From: Robiginitalea aurantiaca
Lineage (GTDB): Bacteria > Bacteroidota > Bacteroidia > Flavobacteriales > Flavobacteriaceae
Assembly (NCBI RefSeq): GCF_030380815.1
Contig: NZ_JAUDUY010000009.1
Coordinates: forward strand, 1 to 64,000
Reading direction: 5' to 3'
Length of the DNA: 64,000 nucleotides
The notes beneath the pieces are model-generated. The model was not told where the DNA came from and did no database searches. It saw only the letters and a list, made by a program, of their open reading frames with translations. The position numbers and the translations under genes are program-made. Position 1 is the stretch's first letter. Every line of letters begins with the position of its first letter. Shown here piece by piece: positions 17,951-26,526 of this stretch.

Positions 17951-19363
17951 TTATTCGCGGTAATTTAATGCAGGAGAACGATCTCCCAAAAGTGGGATGT
18001 ATTCGAAGTCCGGACCTCGACGCTCCAGAAATTCTGCTTTCGCCTCCGAGATGGCTTTTGGGTTATTGAACAGGTCTATGGCAGTGGCGGCCAGGGTTTT
18101 GGCTGCGACCATCATGCCCTTGGTTCCGATCCCGGTTCCTCCTGCAGCTACGGCCTGCCAGCTGTGGGCAGGTGTTCCGGGAACCCAGGTTGCGATGCGT
18201 ATCCCAGCGGTGGGAACTCTGAAACTAACATCTCCTACATCCGTAGATCCGTAAGCCCTTCCCTCAGTTTTAAAAGGTTGAACACCACTTGCGATATCCG
18301 CCTCCAGGCTTTTTAACCCTAAAGACTTTGAAATAGTTGTGGCAAACTCAGTTTCTTCAGCGGAATAGGTAACTCCTCCGATAGCTTCCAGGTTCTTGTG
18401 CACAATTTGCTGCAGGCGAACATTTGGCAGGAGCTCATGCGTTCCTCCGATCATCTCATAGTCCATCTGGGTTCCCGTGCCCAGGGCTGCACCTTCAGCT
18501 GCCTTTACAATGCGGTCAAAAATATCGATAACGACCTCCCTGCTGTTGTGGCGTGCGTAGTAGTATACCTCGGCAAAATCCGGGACGACATTGGGGGCCT
18601 TACCCCCGTCAGTGATCACATAGTGAATACGGGCCTGCTCCGGGATATGTTCCCGCATCATATTGACCATGGCATTCATGGCTTCAACCCCGTCAAGGGC
18701 AGACCGTCCTTTATCCGGAGCTCCTGCCGCATGAGCCGACACCCCCCTGAACCTAAATTTTGCCGACTTGTTGGCCAGGGCAGCACTGGCGCTGGCATCG
18801 TTCCGGTCCCCCGGGTGCCAGTGCAGGGCCACGTCCAGGTCGTCAAAGAGGCCGGCCCGCGTCATATATACTTTTCCGGATCCCCCTTCTTCTGCCGGAC
18901 ATCCGTAAAACCGGATGGTCCCTTGCTTTCCGGTAGATTCCAACCAGTCTTTGACAGCGATGGCTGCGGCTGCGGAAGCAGTGCCGAACAGGTGATGTCC
19001 GCAGGCGTGCCCGGCAATACCGCCGGCGCTATCTTTTTGGGGAACGGCCTTCTGAGAAAGCCCGGGCAGGGCGTCGTACTCCCCGAGAACACCAATAATT
19101 GGCCCCCCATTTCCATACTCGGCCACAAAAGCGGTGGGTATTCCGGCTACCCCTTTCTGGATTTTAAAGCCGGCATCGGACAGGGTTTGCTGCAGGAGTT
19201 CCGAACTTTGCACCTCCTTGTAGCCGACTTCTGCCCAATCCCATATTTTAAGGGCGATTGTCTCGTATTCCCCGGATTTGGAATCGAGTTGTTCTAAGGT
19301 TTTTTTCTGTGCATTTGTTCCACAAAAAATAAAGAGGAATAGAAAGGGTAGAAGGGATTTCAT
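17951..19363 (-). CDS. Exported M20D amidohydrolase (AbgB / IAA-amino acid hydrolase type)
   Basis: The protein has 470 residues, with a signal peptide (LLPFLFLFIFCGTNAQ). The M20D fold shows GVLGEYDALPG, GHACGHHLFG (metal-ligand His/Cys cluster), CPAEEGGSGK (Glu ligand and catalytic Glu) and late residues around WVPGTPAHSWQAVA. The dimerisation domain begins FRGVSAHAAGAP. The closest named family is AbgB, which cleaves p-aminobenzoyl-glutamate, and related amide hydrolases. The export signal implies periplasmic action on dipeptides or N-acyl amino acids. It is the third exported peptide- or amide-cleaving enzyme in about 9 kb, though it stands alone transcriptionally. Confidence 0.88.
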   Translation of the reverse strand: MKSLLPFLFLFIFCGTNAQKKTLEQLDSKSGEYETIALKIWDWAEVGYKEVQSSELLQQTLSDAGFKIQKGVAGIPTAFVAEYGNGGPIIGVLGEYDALPGLSQKAVPQKDSAGGIAGHACGHHLFGTASAAAAIAVKDWLESTGKQGTIRFYGCPAEEGGSGKVYMTRAGLFDDLDVALHWHPGDRNDASASAALANKSAKFRFRGVSAHAAGAPDKGRSALDGVEAMNAMVNMMREHIPEQARIHYVITDGGKAPNVVPDFAEVYYYARHNSREVVIDIFDRIVKAAEGAALGTGTQMDYEMIGGTHELLPNVRLQQIVHKNLEAIGGVTYSAEETEFATTISKSLGLKSLEADIASGVQPFKTEGRAYGSTDVGDVSFRVPTAGIRIATWVPGTPAHSWQAVAAGGTGIGTKGMMVAAKTLAATAIDLFNNPKAISEAKAEFLERRGPDFEYIPLLGDRSPALNYRE

Positions 19364-19485
19364 CTGGATGGGTTTTTAGGGGTTATTCGAATTTTAAAGA
19401 TACAATAACCTTCCTTTTAATCAAGAGGTGCCAGGACTTTGCATGGGCGCCGATCCTTACCGGCAAACCGCAATATCGCATGCGA

Positions 19486-20385
19486 TCAGGAATTTCTCGG
19501 GTGAAAGGTGTTGACGATTTTGGATAAATGCTGCCTGTCTACGTGCATATAAACTTCAGTAGTGGTAATGCTTTCATGCCCGAGCATTTGCTGAATAGCA
19601 CGAATATCGGCTCCATTTTCAAGCAAGTGAGAGGCAAAACTATGCCTGAAGGTATGCGGGCTCACTTTTTTGCGAATCCCCGCAAGTTCGGCCTGTCGTT
19701 TTACAATCGTAAAGATCATGGCCCTGGAAAGCCTGCGTCCGTTTCGATTGAGAAAAAGGGTATCCTCAAAGCCTTTTCCGGGGGTTTGATGAATTCGGAC
19801 CTGATCCATATAGAGCCTGATATGTTTCTGGGTTACGGTACCCACAGGGACAAAACGCTCTTTATTTCCCTTGCCCCTCACCTTGATAAAATCCTCATCA
19901 AAAAACAGGTCACTCATCTTGAGGTCCAGTAGCTCAGATACCCTTAAACCACACCCGTACAGGGTTTCCAGCATCGCTCTGTTTCGTTCACCTTCTGCTG
20001 TAGAGCGGTCCATACTGTTCAGGAGGTTCATCACCTCCTTTTCACTCAGGGTATCCGGCAGTTTTCGACCGAGTTTGGGGGCTTCAATAAGTTCCATGGG
20101 ATCGTCATTGCGATAGTCTTCGAGCATCAGATAGGCGAAAAAACCCCTGAGGCTTGATATAACGCGGGCCTGAGATCTGGGATGAAGGGTGGAGGCCAAA
20201 CTGTGTACGAAGGCTTCGAGATCTTCCCTCACAACTTGCTCCGGGGCGATCCCTTCCCTTTCCGCTTCCAGGAAGGTAGCGAGTTTGTTGAGGTCCCGCC
20301 CGTAATTCTCAACGGAATTCTCAGAAAGACCCCGTTCGAGCCTGAGGTAATGGTTGTAATCCGATAGGGCATCCTTCCATTTCAC
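19486..20385 (-). CDS. xerD: Tyrosine recombinase XerD
   Basis: This 299-residue site-specific recombinase should act at dif to resolve chromosome dimers with FtsK. The N-terminal SAM-like domain begins MKWKDALSDYNHYLRLERGLS. The catalytic residues are visible: Arg in YGCGLRVSELLDL, Lys in KVRGKGNKERFVP, His-X2-Arg in VSPHTFRHSFASHLLENG, a second His in LGHESITTTEVY and the nucleophile Tyr in EVYMHV. Length and neighbourhood (divergent from a small outer membrane protein and aroQ) match the housekeeping Xer recombinase of Flavobacteriaceae and not an integrase. No mobile element borders are nearby. Confidence 0.94.
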   Translation of the reverse strand: MKWKDALSDYNHYLRLERGLSENSVENYGRDLNKLATFLEAEREGIAPEQVVREDLEAFVHSLASTLHPRSQARVISSLRGFFAYLMLEDYRNDDPMELIEAPKLGRKLPDTLSEKEVMNLLNSMDRSTAEGERNRAMLETLYGCGLRVSELLDLKMSDLFFDEDFIKVRGKGNKERFVPVGTVTQKHIRLYMDQVRIHQTPGKGFEDTLFLNRNGRRLSRAMIFTIVKRQAELAGIRKKVSPHTFRHSFASHLLENGADIRAIQQMLGHESITTTEVYMHVDRQHLSKIVNTFHPRNS

Positions 20386-20488
20386 GGTATAAATATAAAT
20401 GAAGAAGCGTTAAATGCCCCTTGGAATGGATAACCTTCCATTCATGTAATGAGAAAATTCCTACAAAAATCGAGGTATTGACAACAAT

Positions 20489-20523
20489 TTTGATCAATTA
20501 TGGTCCTATTTGTACTAATTTAG
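20489..20523 (+). promoter_or_regulatory. Possible promoter of the beta-barrel gene
   Basis: TTTG (20489-20492) and TAATTTAG (20516-20523) are spaced by 23 bases. The -7 box deviates from TAnnTTTG at one position. The ATG lies 23 bases downstream. Confidence 0.35.
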
Positions 20524-20546
20524 GACTATAACAAAACAGTAATATC

Positions 20547-21041
20547 ATGAAAAATTTAGCAATCGTCTTATGTGCCTTTCTCTTTGGAGTCTCTGTGCAC
20601 GCCCAGGAAGGGATTAATCTGGGTTTTAATTTTGGTTTGCCGATGGCAGATGCGTCAGATGTCACCAGTTTTACCGTGGGTCTGGATGCAAATTACCTCT
20701 GGAGCGTTACCGAAGCTGTTGACGTGGGTGTGGCGACAGGATTCACCAACACTTTCGGTAAGAATTATCAAGTCGGTCTGATTCGGATCGAGGGAGAAGA
20801 TATTCAGTTTATTCCCATAGCTGCAGCCGGTCGCTACCACTTTTCTGATAAATTCCGGGCAGGGGTTGATTTGGGATATGCCATTGGGCTTAATGATGGG
20901 AATGACGGTGGGTTTTATTACCGGCCTATGGTGGGATTCGGTGTTAATAGCGCCGTTGAATTAAACCTTTCGTATACGGGTGTAAGTCTGGACGGATTCA
21001 ATTTTGCGACCCTGACTATGGGGTTAATGTTCAATTTTTAG
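20547..21041 (+). CDS. Small outer-membrane beta-barrel protein
   Basis: The product has 164 residues. A signal peptide (MKNLAIVLCAFLFGVSVHAQ) is followed by eight predicted amphipathic strands with alternating aromatic and small residues: GINLGFNFGLP, FTVGLDANYLWSV, DVGVATGFTNTF, FIPIAAAGRYHF, RAGVDLGYAIGL and a final TLTMGLMFNF ending in phenylalanine. This is the usual pattern of OmpA/OmpW-like eight-stranded barrels. No periplasmic domain follows. The function is unknown; similar small barrels are often stress-related or structural. It is monocistronic. Confidence 0.8.
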   Translation: MKNLAIVLCAFLFGVSVHAQEGINLGFNFGLPMADASDVTSFTVGLDANYLWSVTEAVDVGVATGFTNTFGKNYQVGLIRIEGEDIQFIPIAAAGRYHFSDKFRAGVDLGYAIGLNDGNDGGFYYRPMVGFGVNSAVELNLSYTGVSLDGFNFATLTMGLMFNF

Positions 21042-21189
21042 AACGGGTTTAGCGAATTAAATATTGAGCCAGGGCGACAAACCCCGCCTTTTTCAATTTA
21101 TATTCTGCACTTTTTCAGCCGGACGATCAGTCGGAAGTTTGTACATTTAACGTTCAGGCGCAGCAGTGCTGTTCGAAAAGAGAAATCCG

Positions 21190-21603
21190 ATGAAACTGAT
21201 TATTATCAATGGCCCCAACCTGAATTTGCTCGGCAAGCGGGAACCGGAATTATACGGAAGTCAAACCTTTGAGGATTTCTTCATTCAGCTTCAGTTCCAG
21301 TTCCGGGAAGTGCAGCTGGAGTATTTCCAATCCAATATTGAAGGGGAACTCATTACAAAACTTCAGGAAGTCGGTTTTAGTTATGACGGCATCATTCTCA
21401 ACGCTGCCGCATATACCCATACCTCAGTGGGAATAGGGGATGCGGTAAAAGCCATCGACACCCCGGTCGTGGAGGTTCATATATCAAACGTATCCGCCCG
21501 GGAACCTTTTCGTCATGAGTCCCATATTTCAGCCGGGGCACATGGGGTCATTTTTGGATTCGGTCTGAAGGGATACGAATTGGCCGTACGAAGTTTTCTT
21601 TAA
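21190..21603 (+). CDS. aroQ: 3-dehydroquinate dehydratase, type II
   Basis: This 137-residue enzyme dehydrates 3-dehydroquinate to 3-dehydroshikimate in the shikimate pathway (cytoplasm, dodecameric in characterised members). Seen: INGPNLNLLGKREPELYG, with the flexible loop Arg and the catalytic Tyr, then FQSNIEGELITKLQE, ILNAAAYTHTSV, VEVHISNVSAREPFRHES with the catalytic His region, and the C-terminal GVIFGFGLKGYELAV. The start at 21190 matches the family N-terminus (MKLIIINGPN); the ATG at 21166 adds eight unrelated residues. The xerD neighbourhood is common in the family. Confidence 0.95.
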   Translation: MKLIIINGPNLNLLGKREPELYGSQTFEDFFIQLQFQFREVQLEYFQSNIEGELITKLQEVGFSYDGIILNAAAYTHTSVGIGDAVKAIDTPVVEVHISNVSAREPFRHESHISAGAHGVIFGFGLKGYELAVRSFL

Positions 21604-21655
21604 AGTCCGGGGCGCTGCTTCTGCCCGGACAAGCGGTCTGCCCTCCCGGCATGGA

Positions 21656-21934
21656 TCACTGAAATTTCAAAAACCGGCTATCCAGGTAAAAGGTCCCGAA
21701 AGGCAGCAGTGAGGCCAATAAGATCCAGAAAACCGTTTTAATACTCCATTTGCGCTCCTGCCAGAGTACTAAGGCCAGCGCGATGTACACCAGGAATAAG
21801 AAACCGTGCACATACCCGATATAAATATTGGGTTCGCGAATCCCGGCCCAGTATTTAAGTGGCATACTCAGTGCGAAAAGCAACAAGTAGGAGACCCCTT
21901 CCATCAGGGCTACACTTCGAAAAATTCGCAGCAT
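21656..21934 (-). CDS. DUF3817 small integral membrane protein
   Basis: A roughly 92-residue protein with three hydrophobic segments and the DUF3817 signature: a start around FRSVALMEGVSYLLLF, then IYIGYVHGFLFLVYIAL and a final FWILLASLLPFGTFYLD. The start at 21934 (MLRIF) is chosen because it follows the lpdA stop at 21945. A longer form would overlap lpdA by 35 bases without conserved residues. Function is unknown. It lies ten bases after lpdA on the same strand and is likely co-transcribed. Confidence 0.82.
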   Translation of the reverse strand: MLRIFRSVALMEGVSYLLLFALSMPLKYWAGIREPNIYIGYVHGFLFLVYIALALVLWQERKWSIKTVFWILLASLLPFGTFYLDSRFLKFQ

Positions 21935-21944
21935 CCAGGAATCT

Positions 21945-23336
21945 TTAAAGGTGAATAACTTCGTCGTAGGCAGCAGCAACAGCTTCCATTACGGCTTCGC
22001 TCATAGTAGGGTGGGGGTGAACGGCTTTCAGGATTTCATGTCCCGTGGTTTCCAGTTTACGTCCTACTACAGCTTCGGCGATCATATCGGTTACTCCGGC
22101 ACCAATCATATGGCATCCGAGCCATTCTCCGTATTTCGCGTCGAAGATTACCTTTACAAAGCCATCTGAATGGCCCGAAGCTTTGGCTTTTCCACTTGCA
22201 GAGAAGGGAAATTTACCCACTTTGATCTCGTAACCCTCTTCCCGGGCTTGTTTTTCGGTAAGTCCTACAGAGGCAACTTCCGGAGAACAATAAGTACATC
22301 CGGGAATGTTTCCGTAGTCCAGGGGCTCTACATGCATCCCGGCAATTTTTTCAACACAGAGGATGCCTTCTGCAGAGGCTACATGTGCAAGCGCAGGCCC
22401 GGCGGTAACATCTCCTATGGCGTAATACCCCGGGATGTTGGTTTGATAATAGTCATTCACCATGATCTTGTCCCGGTCTGTGGCAATCCCTACATCTTCC
22501 AGGCCAATATTCTCAATATTCGTTTTGATACCCACCGCAGAAAGCAGAATATCGGCTTCCAGGATTTTCTCGCCCTTGGCTGTTTTTACAGTTGCTTTGA
22601 CCCCGTTTCCGCTGGTATCAACCGAAGTAACTTCAGCTGAGGTCATTATTTTGATGCCCGATTTTTTAAAGCTGCGCTCCAGTTGTTTCGAAACTTCTTC
22701 ATCTTCGACAGGGACAATAGAGGGAAGGTACTCCACTACGGTGACTTCCGTTCCCATGGCATTGTAGAAATAGGCAAATTCCACCCCAATGGCCCCACTG
22801 CCAACCACAATCATTTTGTCAGGTTGTTTTTCCAGGGTCATGGCTTTGCGATACCCGATTATTTTTTTTCCGTCCTGTGGAAGGGCAGGAAGTTCCCTGC
22901 TCCTGGCACCGGTGGCAATAATAATGTGCTGGGCGCTGTATTCATTCTCCGAGCCATCAGCCCCTTTGACGGATACTTTTTTACCCGTCTTCAGGGTCCC
23001 GTACCCGTTAATGACCTCTATTTTGTTTTTCTTCATCAGAAACTGAACGCCTTTGCTCATCCCATCAGCCACACTCCGGCTTCTTGAAACGACGGCATCA
23101 AAGTCCTTGTCCGCATCGGTAACCTTCAGGCCATAATCCGAGGCGTGCTGCAGGTATTCAAAAACCTGAGCAGATTTCAGCAATGCCTTTGTAGGGATAC
23201 ATCCCCAGTTCAGGCATACCCCGCCAAGGCTTTCCTTTTCTATTATAGCTGTTTTGAGGCCCAGCTGGGACGCTCGTATTGCCGTTACATAACCGCCGGG
23301 GCCGCTTCCCAGGACAATGACATCAAAGGTGTTCAT
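21945..23336 (-). CDS. lpdA: Dihydrolipoyl dehydrogenase (E3)
   Basis: The protein has 463 residues from the ATG at 23336 (MNTFDVIVLGSGPGG). It is the FAD-dependent E3 subunit that reoxidises lipoamide for 2-oxo-acid dehydrogenases and the glycine cleavage system. Seen: the FAD-binding GSGPGGYVTAI, the redox disulfide in GGVCLNWGCIPTKA (C-X4-C), the NAD-binding VVGSGAIGVEFAYF, the second FAD motif YAIGDVTAGPALAHVA, and the dimer-interface active-site pair in AVHPHPTMSEAVMEA. It stands alone, without E1 or E2 genes nearby, so it may be the shared E3. The ATG at 23369 adds 11 non-conserved residues. Confidence 0.95.
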   Translation of the reverse strand: MNTFDVIVLGSGPGGYVTAIRASQLGLKTAIIEKESLGGVCLNWGCIPTKALLKSAQVFEYLQHASDYGLKVTDADKDFDAVVSRSRSVADGMSKGVQFLMKKNKIEVINGYGTLKTGKKVSVKGADGSENEYSAQHIIIATGARSRELPALPQDGKKIIGYRKAMTLEKQPDKMIVVGSGAIGVEFAYFYNAMGTEVTVVEYLPSIVPVEDEEVSKQLERSFKKSGIKIMTSAEVTSVDTSGNGVKATVKTAKGEKILEADILLSAVGIKTNIENIGLEDVGIATDRDKIMVNDYYQTNIPGYYAIGDVTAGPALAHVASAEGILCVEKIAGMHVEPLDYGNIPGCTYCSPEVASVGLTEKQAREEGYEIKVGKFPFSASGKAKASGHSDGFVKVIFDAKYGEWLGCHMIGAGVTDMIAEAVVGRKLETTGHEILKAVHPHPTMSEAVMEAVAAAYDEVIHL

Positions 23337-23465
23337 AATGGTATGATTTCTGAAAAATTTGCCCCGCAAAGGTATAAAACCAATCCGAATGCAACCAGAG
23401 TGATTTCAGATAGAAATCCAGGTAAGGGTAATTGCGTTTCAGAGCAGGGGTTCGAAGGGTTTGGA

Positions 23466-23966
23466 TTATTGATTGGGCACAAAGTCAAGCGCCGCTCCGT
23501 TGATACAGTGGCGCTCCCCGGTTGTTTCCCTGGGGCCGTCCTCGAATACATGTCCCAGGTGCCCGCCGCAATTCGCACAATGTTCTTCGGTGCGTTTGTA
23601 ACCTATTTTATAATCGATACTGTAGGCTACATTTCCTTCAATGGCCCTATCGAAACTCGGCCATCCCGTGCCTGAATCGAATTTCGTTTCACTTTTAAAA
23701 AGCGGATGCCCGCATGCGGCACATACATAGGTTCCCTTTTCCTTATTCCTGAGCCACTCACTGGTTCCCGGATTTTCCGTACCTGCCTTTCTCAGGATGT
23801 AGTACTCCATATCGGTTAGCTGAGCCCGCCACTCTGCATCGGTTTTCTGAACCGGATACGAAGCCTCCGTCCCCGATTCCTCAGCTGAAGTTTGGGTGGT
23901 TTCCTGGGAATTTCCCCTGCATGCCAGGAAAAGGGCACACGTAAAAACTATTGCAATATTTTTCAT
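23466..23966 (-). CDS. msrB: Peptide methionine (R)-S-oxide reductase MsrB, lipoprotein form
   Basis: MsrB reduces methionine-R-sulfoxide in proteins. The 166-residue product has an N-terminal lipoprotein signal (FTCALFLAC, Cys near residue 16), so it should be membrane-anchored and face the periplasm. The catalytic domain starts near residue 40: YVCAACGHPLF and EEHCANCGGHLGHVF supply the two zinc CxxC pairs, and ERHCINGAALDF holds the catalytic cysteine. The resolving cysteine position is not certain. No msrA is adjacent. A terminator separates it from the upstream collagen-like gene, so it has its own promoter, which I did not locate. Confidence 0.93.
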   Translation of the reverse strand: MKNIAIVFTCALFLACRGNSQETTQTSAEESGTEASYPVQKTDAEWRAQLTDMEYYILRKAGTENPGTSEWLRNKEKGTYVCAACGHPLFKSETKFDSGTGWPSFDRAIEGNVAYSIDYKIGYKRTEEHCANCGGHLGHVFEDGPRETTGERHCINGAALDFVPNQ

Positions 23967-24017
23967 CTTACTTTCTTTTTCAAACGCATTGTGCGCTGCG
24001 TCTCAAAAATACGGCTT

Positions 24018-24047
24018 AAAACAAAACTCCCCGCTCAGGGCGGGGAG
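24018..24047 (-). terminator. Terminator of the collagen-like lipoprotein gene
   Basis: On the minus strand CTCCCCGC pairs with GCGGGGAG and is followed by TTTTGTTTT. It lies 21 bases past the gene's stop and before msrB. Confidence 0.8.
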
Positions 24048-24068
24048 GTTTGAGATATTTTTAACGAT

Positions 24069-24632
24069 TTAATTTTTATCGATTCTGGGAATGCCCGATT
24101 CATTTACCTCGAGGAAGTCCATTACTTCCTGCATGTTGGTAACGTCAAGATTCCGCTTGCCCGTGCCATCCGCAGGGAGGATGGCAATCCGGAATACCTG
24201 ATTGTCCGTATCCCCTGGCGGTAAAATACCCAGGTTGAAATCCGATTCGAGGAAAATGCTGACGTCCTCAAAGGTAAAGTCGTAATTGTACTGCAGAATG
24301 CCTTCCTGAAGCAGCCGGGTTTGCGGCAGCAGCCTCCAGATATCAATAGGCCCTGTGGGATCGTCTATTTGATCCCAGAGGATATAGACCAGGACAACAT
24401 CGGTTTCAAAAACTTCCAGCCCTGGTACATCTTCTGCAAACACAGAGAAAAGAGAATAATCATTTGAGGGCGTAAAATCTCCGACAATGTCGTACACGGA
24501 ACCTAAAATATTTACACCGTCCTGGCCATCCCGACCGTCAAATCCGGGAGGTCCGGGAGGTCCTGTAGGTCCAGTGCAGGAGATGAGTATAATTGCGGAT
24601 AAAAGTGCCAAAAAGCTTCCTAGATGTTTCAT
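24069..24632 (-). CDS. Lipoprotein with short collagen-like segment
   Basis: The protein has 187 residues from the ATG at 24632. The lipobox LISC is followed immediately by six to seven Gly-X-Y triplets (GPTGPPGPPGFDGRDGQDG), a bacterial collagen-like stretch. A globular domain of about 150 residues then follows (NILGSVYDIVGDF..., TDVVLVYILWDQ, YNYDFTFEDVSIFLESDF). Similar architectures occur repeatedly in Bacteroidota outer-membrane lipoproteins without known function. Such a short collagen run could trimerise only weakly, so a linker role is likely. Longer in-frame starts up to 24686 add a basic tail and spoil the signal peptide. Confidence 0.8.
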   Translation of the reverse strand: MKHLGSFLALLSAIILISCTGPTGPPGPPGFDGRDGQDGVNILGSVYDIVGDFTPSNDYSLFSVFAEDVPGLEVFETDVVLVYILWDQIDDPTGPIDIWRLLPQTRLLQEGILQYNYDFTFEDVSIFLESDFNLGILPPGDTDNQVFRIAILPADGTGKRNLDVTNMQEVMDFLEVNESGIPRIDKN

Positions 24633-24868
24633 AGTTCGTGGTTTTAGTTGAAGTTTTATCCCTGTGCGGGTCATTTTTATTTTCATGTTTCAAAAAGCAT
24701 TCCAAAAAATAATAAAAATTACAGATAACTGAAGATCAGCAATTTAATATTTAATGAAAGGCCAAAGCATCCATGGCTCCGGCGTGGCTGAAACACTTCT
24801 GAGTTGAAAAATACTATATTTAATCCGGAGTCCCGCAGTGATTTTCAAACCAAACCAACCTGAGCAGC

Positions 24869-26380
24869 ATGATAAAGAAACGCACCCTTAGTTTTTGGGA
24901 AATATGGAACATGAGTTTTGGCTTCCTGGGCATTCAATTTGGATTTGCCCTTCAGAATGCCAACACCTCCAGGATATTTGAGACGCTGGGGGCTGATGTG
25001 GAAAGTATTCCCATTCTTTGGATTGCAGCACCTGTCACGGGTTTAATCGTCCAACCGATTATCGGATATTTTTCGGATCGGACATGGACCCGGCTCGGAA
25101 GGCGACGACCGTATTTTCTTGTAGGGGCTGTCCTGGCTTCAATCGCCCTTTGCATTATGCCGAATTCACCTTCCCTTTGGGTGGCCGCCGGTATGTTGTG
25201 GATCATGGACGCATCGATTAACATTTCTATGGAGCCTTTCAGGGCATTCGTAGGCGATAATCTTCCCTCCGAGCAGCGAACCCTGGGTTTTGCCATGCAG
25301 AGCTTTTTTATCGGGATCGGGGCGGTAGTGGGTTCGGTCATGCCTTATGTTTTTACAAATTGGTTCGGGATCAGCAATACGGCTCCTGAGGGCGTCATTC
25401 CGGATTCTGTGAAATGGTCTTTCTACCTTGGGGCAGCCGTCTTTTTTCTCGCTGTTTTGTGGACCGTCTTCCGCTCCCGCGAATACAGCCCCGAGGAATT
25501 AGAAGCCTTTGAGGACAACCGTGCAGTCCCTGAACAAAAACTGACTCCGGAGGCAGAAACTTCAAGGGTTTCCAAACTCCGGTTTTACGGTATTACCATG
25601 ATCATACTCGGGGCAATCGGAACTTTTTTTCCGTACTATTTCGAGTTGCAAAAGGAACTCTACATCCTTACCGTGGGCATCCTGCTGATCGGCTTCCTGT
25701 TTTTACTAGCTGCTGCGGTGCGAGCCCGACAGGTGCGAAACGGATTTGTCATCATCATGACCGACCTGCTCTACATGCCCAAAACGATGAAGCAGCTGGC
25801 TTCAGTTCAGTTTTTTTCCTGGTTTGCCCTTTTTTCAATGTGGATTTATACGACTCAGGCAGTAACAGGGCATATTTACGGGACAACGGATCCCACCTCC
25901 CAGAATTACAACGATGGGGCCGACTGGGTTACAGTCCTTTTTGGGGTTTATAACGGGGTGGCCGCCCTGGTCGCATTTTTGCTGCCGGTGCTCGCTAAAA
26001 AAACCAGTCGGAAAATAACGCACCTCCTGGCACTGGTACTCGGTGGCCTTGGCCTTATTTCGGTGTATTATATATCAAATCCCGATTGGCTCTTGTTTTC
26101 TATGGTTGGCGTGGGAATCGCCTGGGCAAGTATCCTTTCTGTTCCTTATGCCATGCTGGCCGGCTCTTTGCCGCCCAAGAAAATGGGATACTATATGGGG
26201 GTATTCAATTTTTTTATTGTGATTCCACAAATGGTTGCGGCCACCATCCTCGGATTTATGGTAAACCGCTTTTTTGATAACCAGCCCATTTACGCCCTGA
26301 TCATAGGCGGAATCGCAATGATCGCAGCCGGATTGCTGACGCTTCGGGTGGAAGACAAGGCCGAAATTTCGATTGGCTGA
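24869..26380 (+). CDS. MFS sugar transporter (SLC45 / maltose-sucrose type)
   Basis: The protein has 503 residues and about 12 transmembrane segments. The N-terminal LSFWEIWNMSFGFLGIQFG, PIIGYFSDRTWTRLGRRRPY (loop 2-3 signature of MFS with RXGRR) and PFRAFVGDNLPSEQRTLGF are typical of the GPH/SLC45-like disaccharide transporters that lie beside maltose utilisation genes in Bacteroidota. It should import a disaccharide by proton symport. Maltose is the best guess because the four genes after it process maltose and alpha-glucan. A terminator-like hairpin separates it from glgE, so it may be transcribed separately or attenuated. Confidence 0.87.
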   Translation: MIKKRTLSFWEIWNMSFGFLGIQFGFALQNANTSRIFETLGADVESIPILWIAAPVTGLIVQPIIGYFSDRTWTRLGRRRPYFLVGAVLASIALCIMPNSPSLWVAAGMLWIMDASINISMEPFRAFVGDNLPSEQRTLGFAMQSFFIGIGAVVGSVMPYVFTNWFGISNTAPEGVIPDSVKWSFYLGAAVFFLAVLWTVFRSREYSPEELEAFEDNRAVPEQKLTPEAETSRVSKLRFYGITMIILGAIGTFFPYYFELQKELYILTVGILLIGFLFLLAAAVRARQVRNGFVIIMTDLLYMPKTMKQLASVQFFSWFALFSMWIYTTQAVTGHIYGTTDPTSQNYNDGADWVTVLFGVYNGVAALVAFLLPVLAKKTSRKITHLLALVLGGLGLISVYYISNPDWLLFSMVGVGIAWASILSVPYAMLAGSLPPKKMGYYMGVFNFFIVIPQMVAATILGFMVNRFFDNQPIYALIIGGIAMIAAGLLTLRVEDKAEISIG

Positions 26381-26420
26381 ACTTCCGACCAGCGGTAGTC
26401 CGGAATCTCCCTGTTTATGC

Positions 26421-26447
26421 AAACGAGCAGATTAAAGCCTCGTTTTT
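26421..26447 (+). terminator. Possible terminator between the MFS gene and glgE
   Basis: AAACGAG pairs with CTCGTTT across an 11-base loop and is followed by TT. The T run is short, so termination may be partial. Confidence 0.5.
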
Positions 26448-26526
26448 GAATAATCCCCGCGCCTGTGGAATACGGCTTTAATTCATATATTTAAACGGCC
26501 TAAAACCCTTAACTTCCATTTTCCCT

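Noticed and set aside
18398-19297. Plus-strand ORF of 299 codons
   Set aside because: It is antisense to the M20D amidohydrolase, whose metal motifs are complete. The translated product shows no family signature.
19486-20385. XerD-like gene as integrase of a mobile element
   Set aside because: It has the length and residues of a housekeeping Xer recombinase, and no attachment repeats, tRNA target or phage/transposon genes flank it.
21070-21100. Hairpin GGCG/CGCC followed by TTTTT after the beta-barrel gene
   Set aside because: The stem is only four or five pairs with a large loop; too weak to call a terminator.
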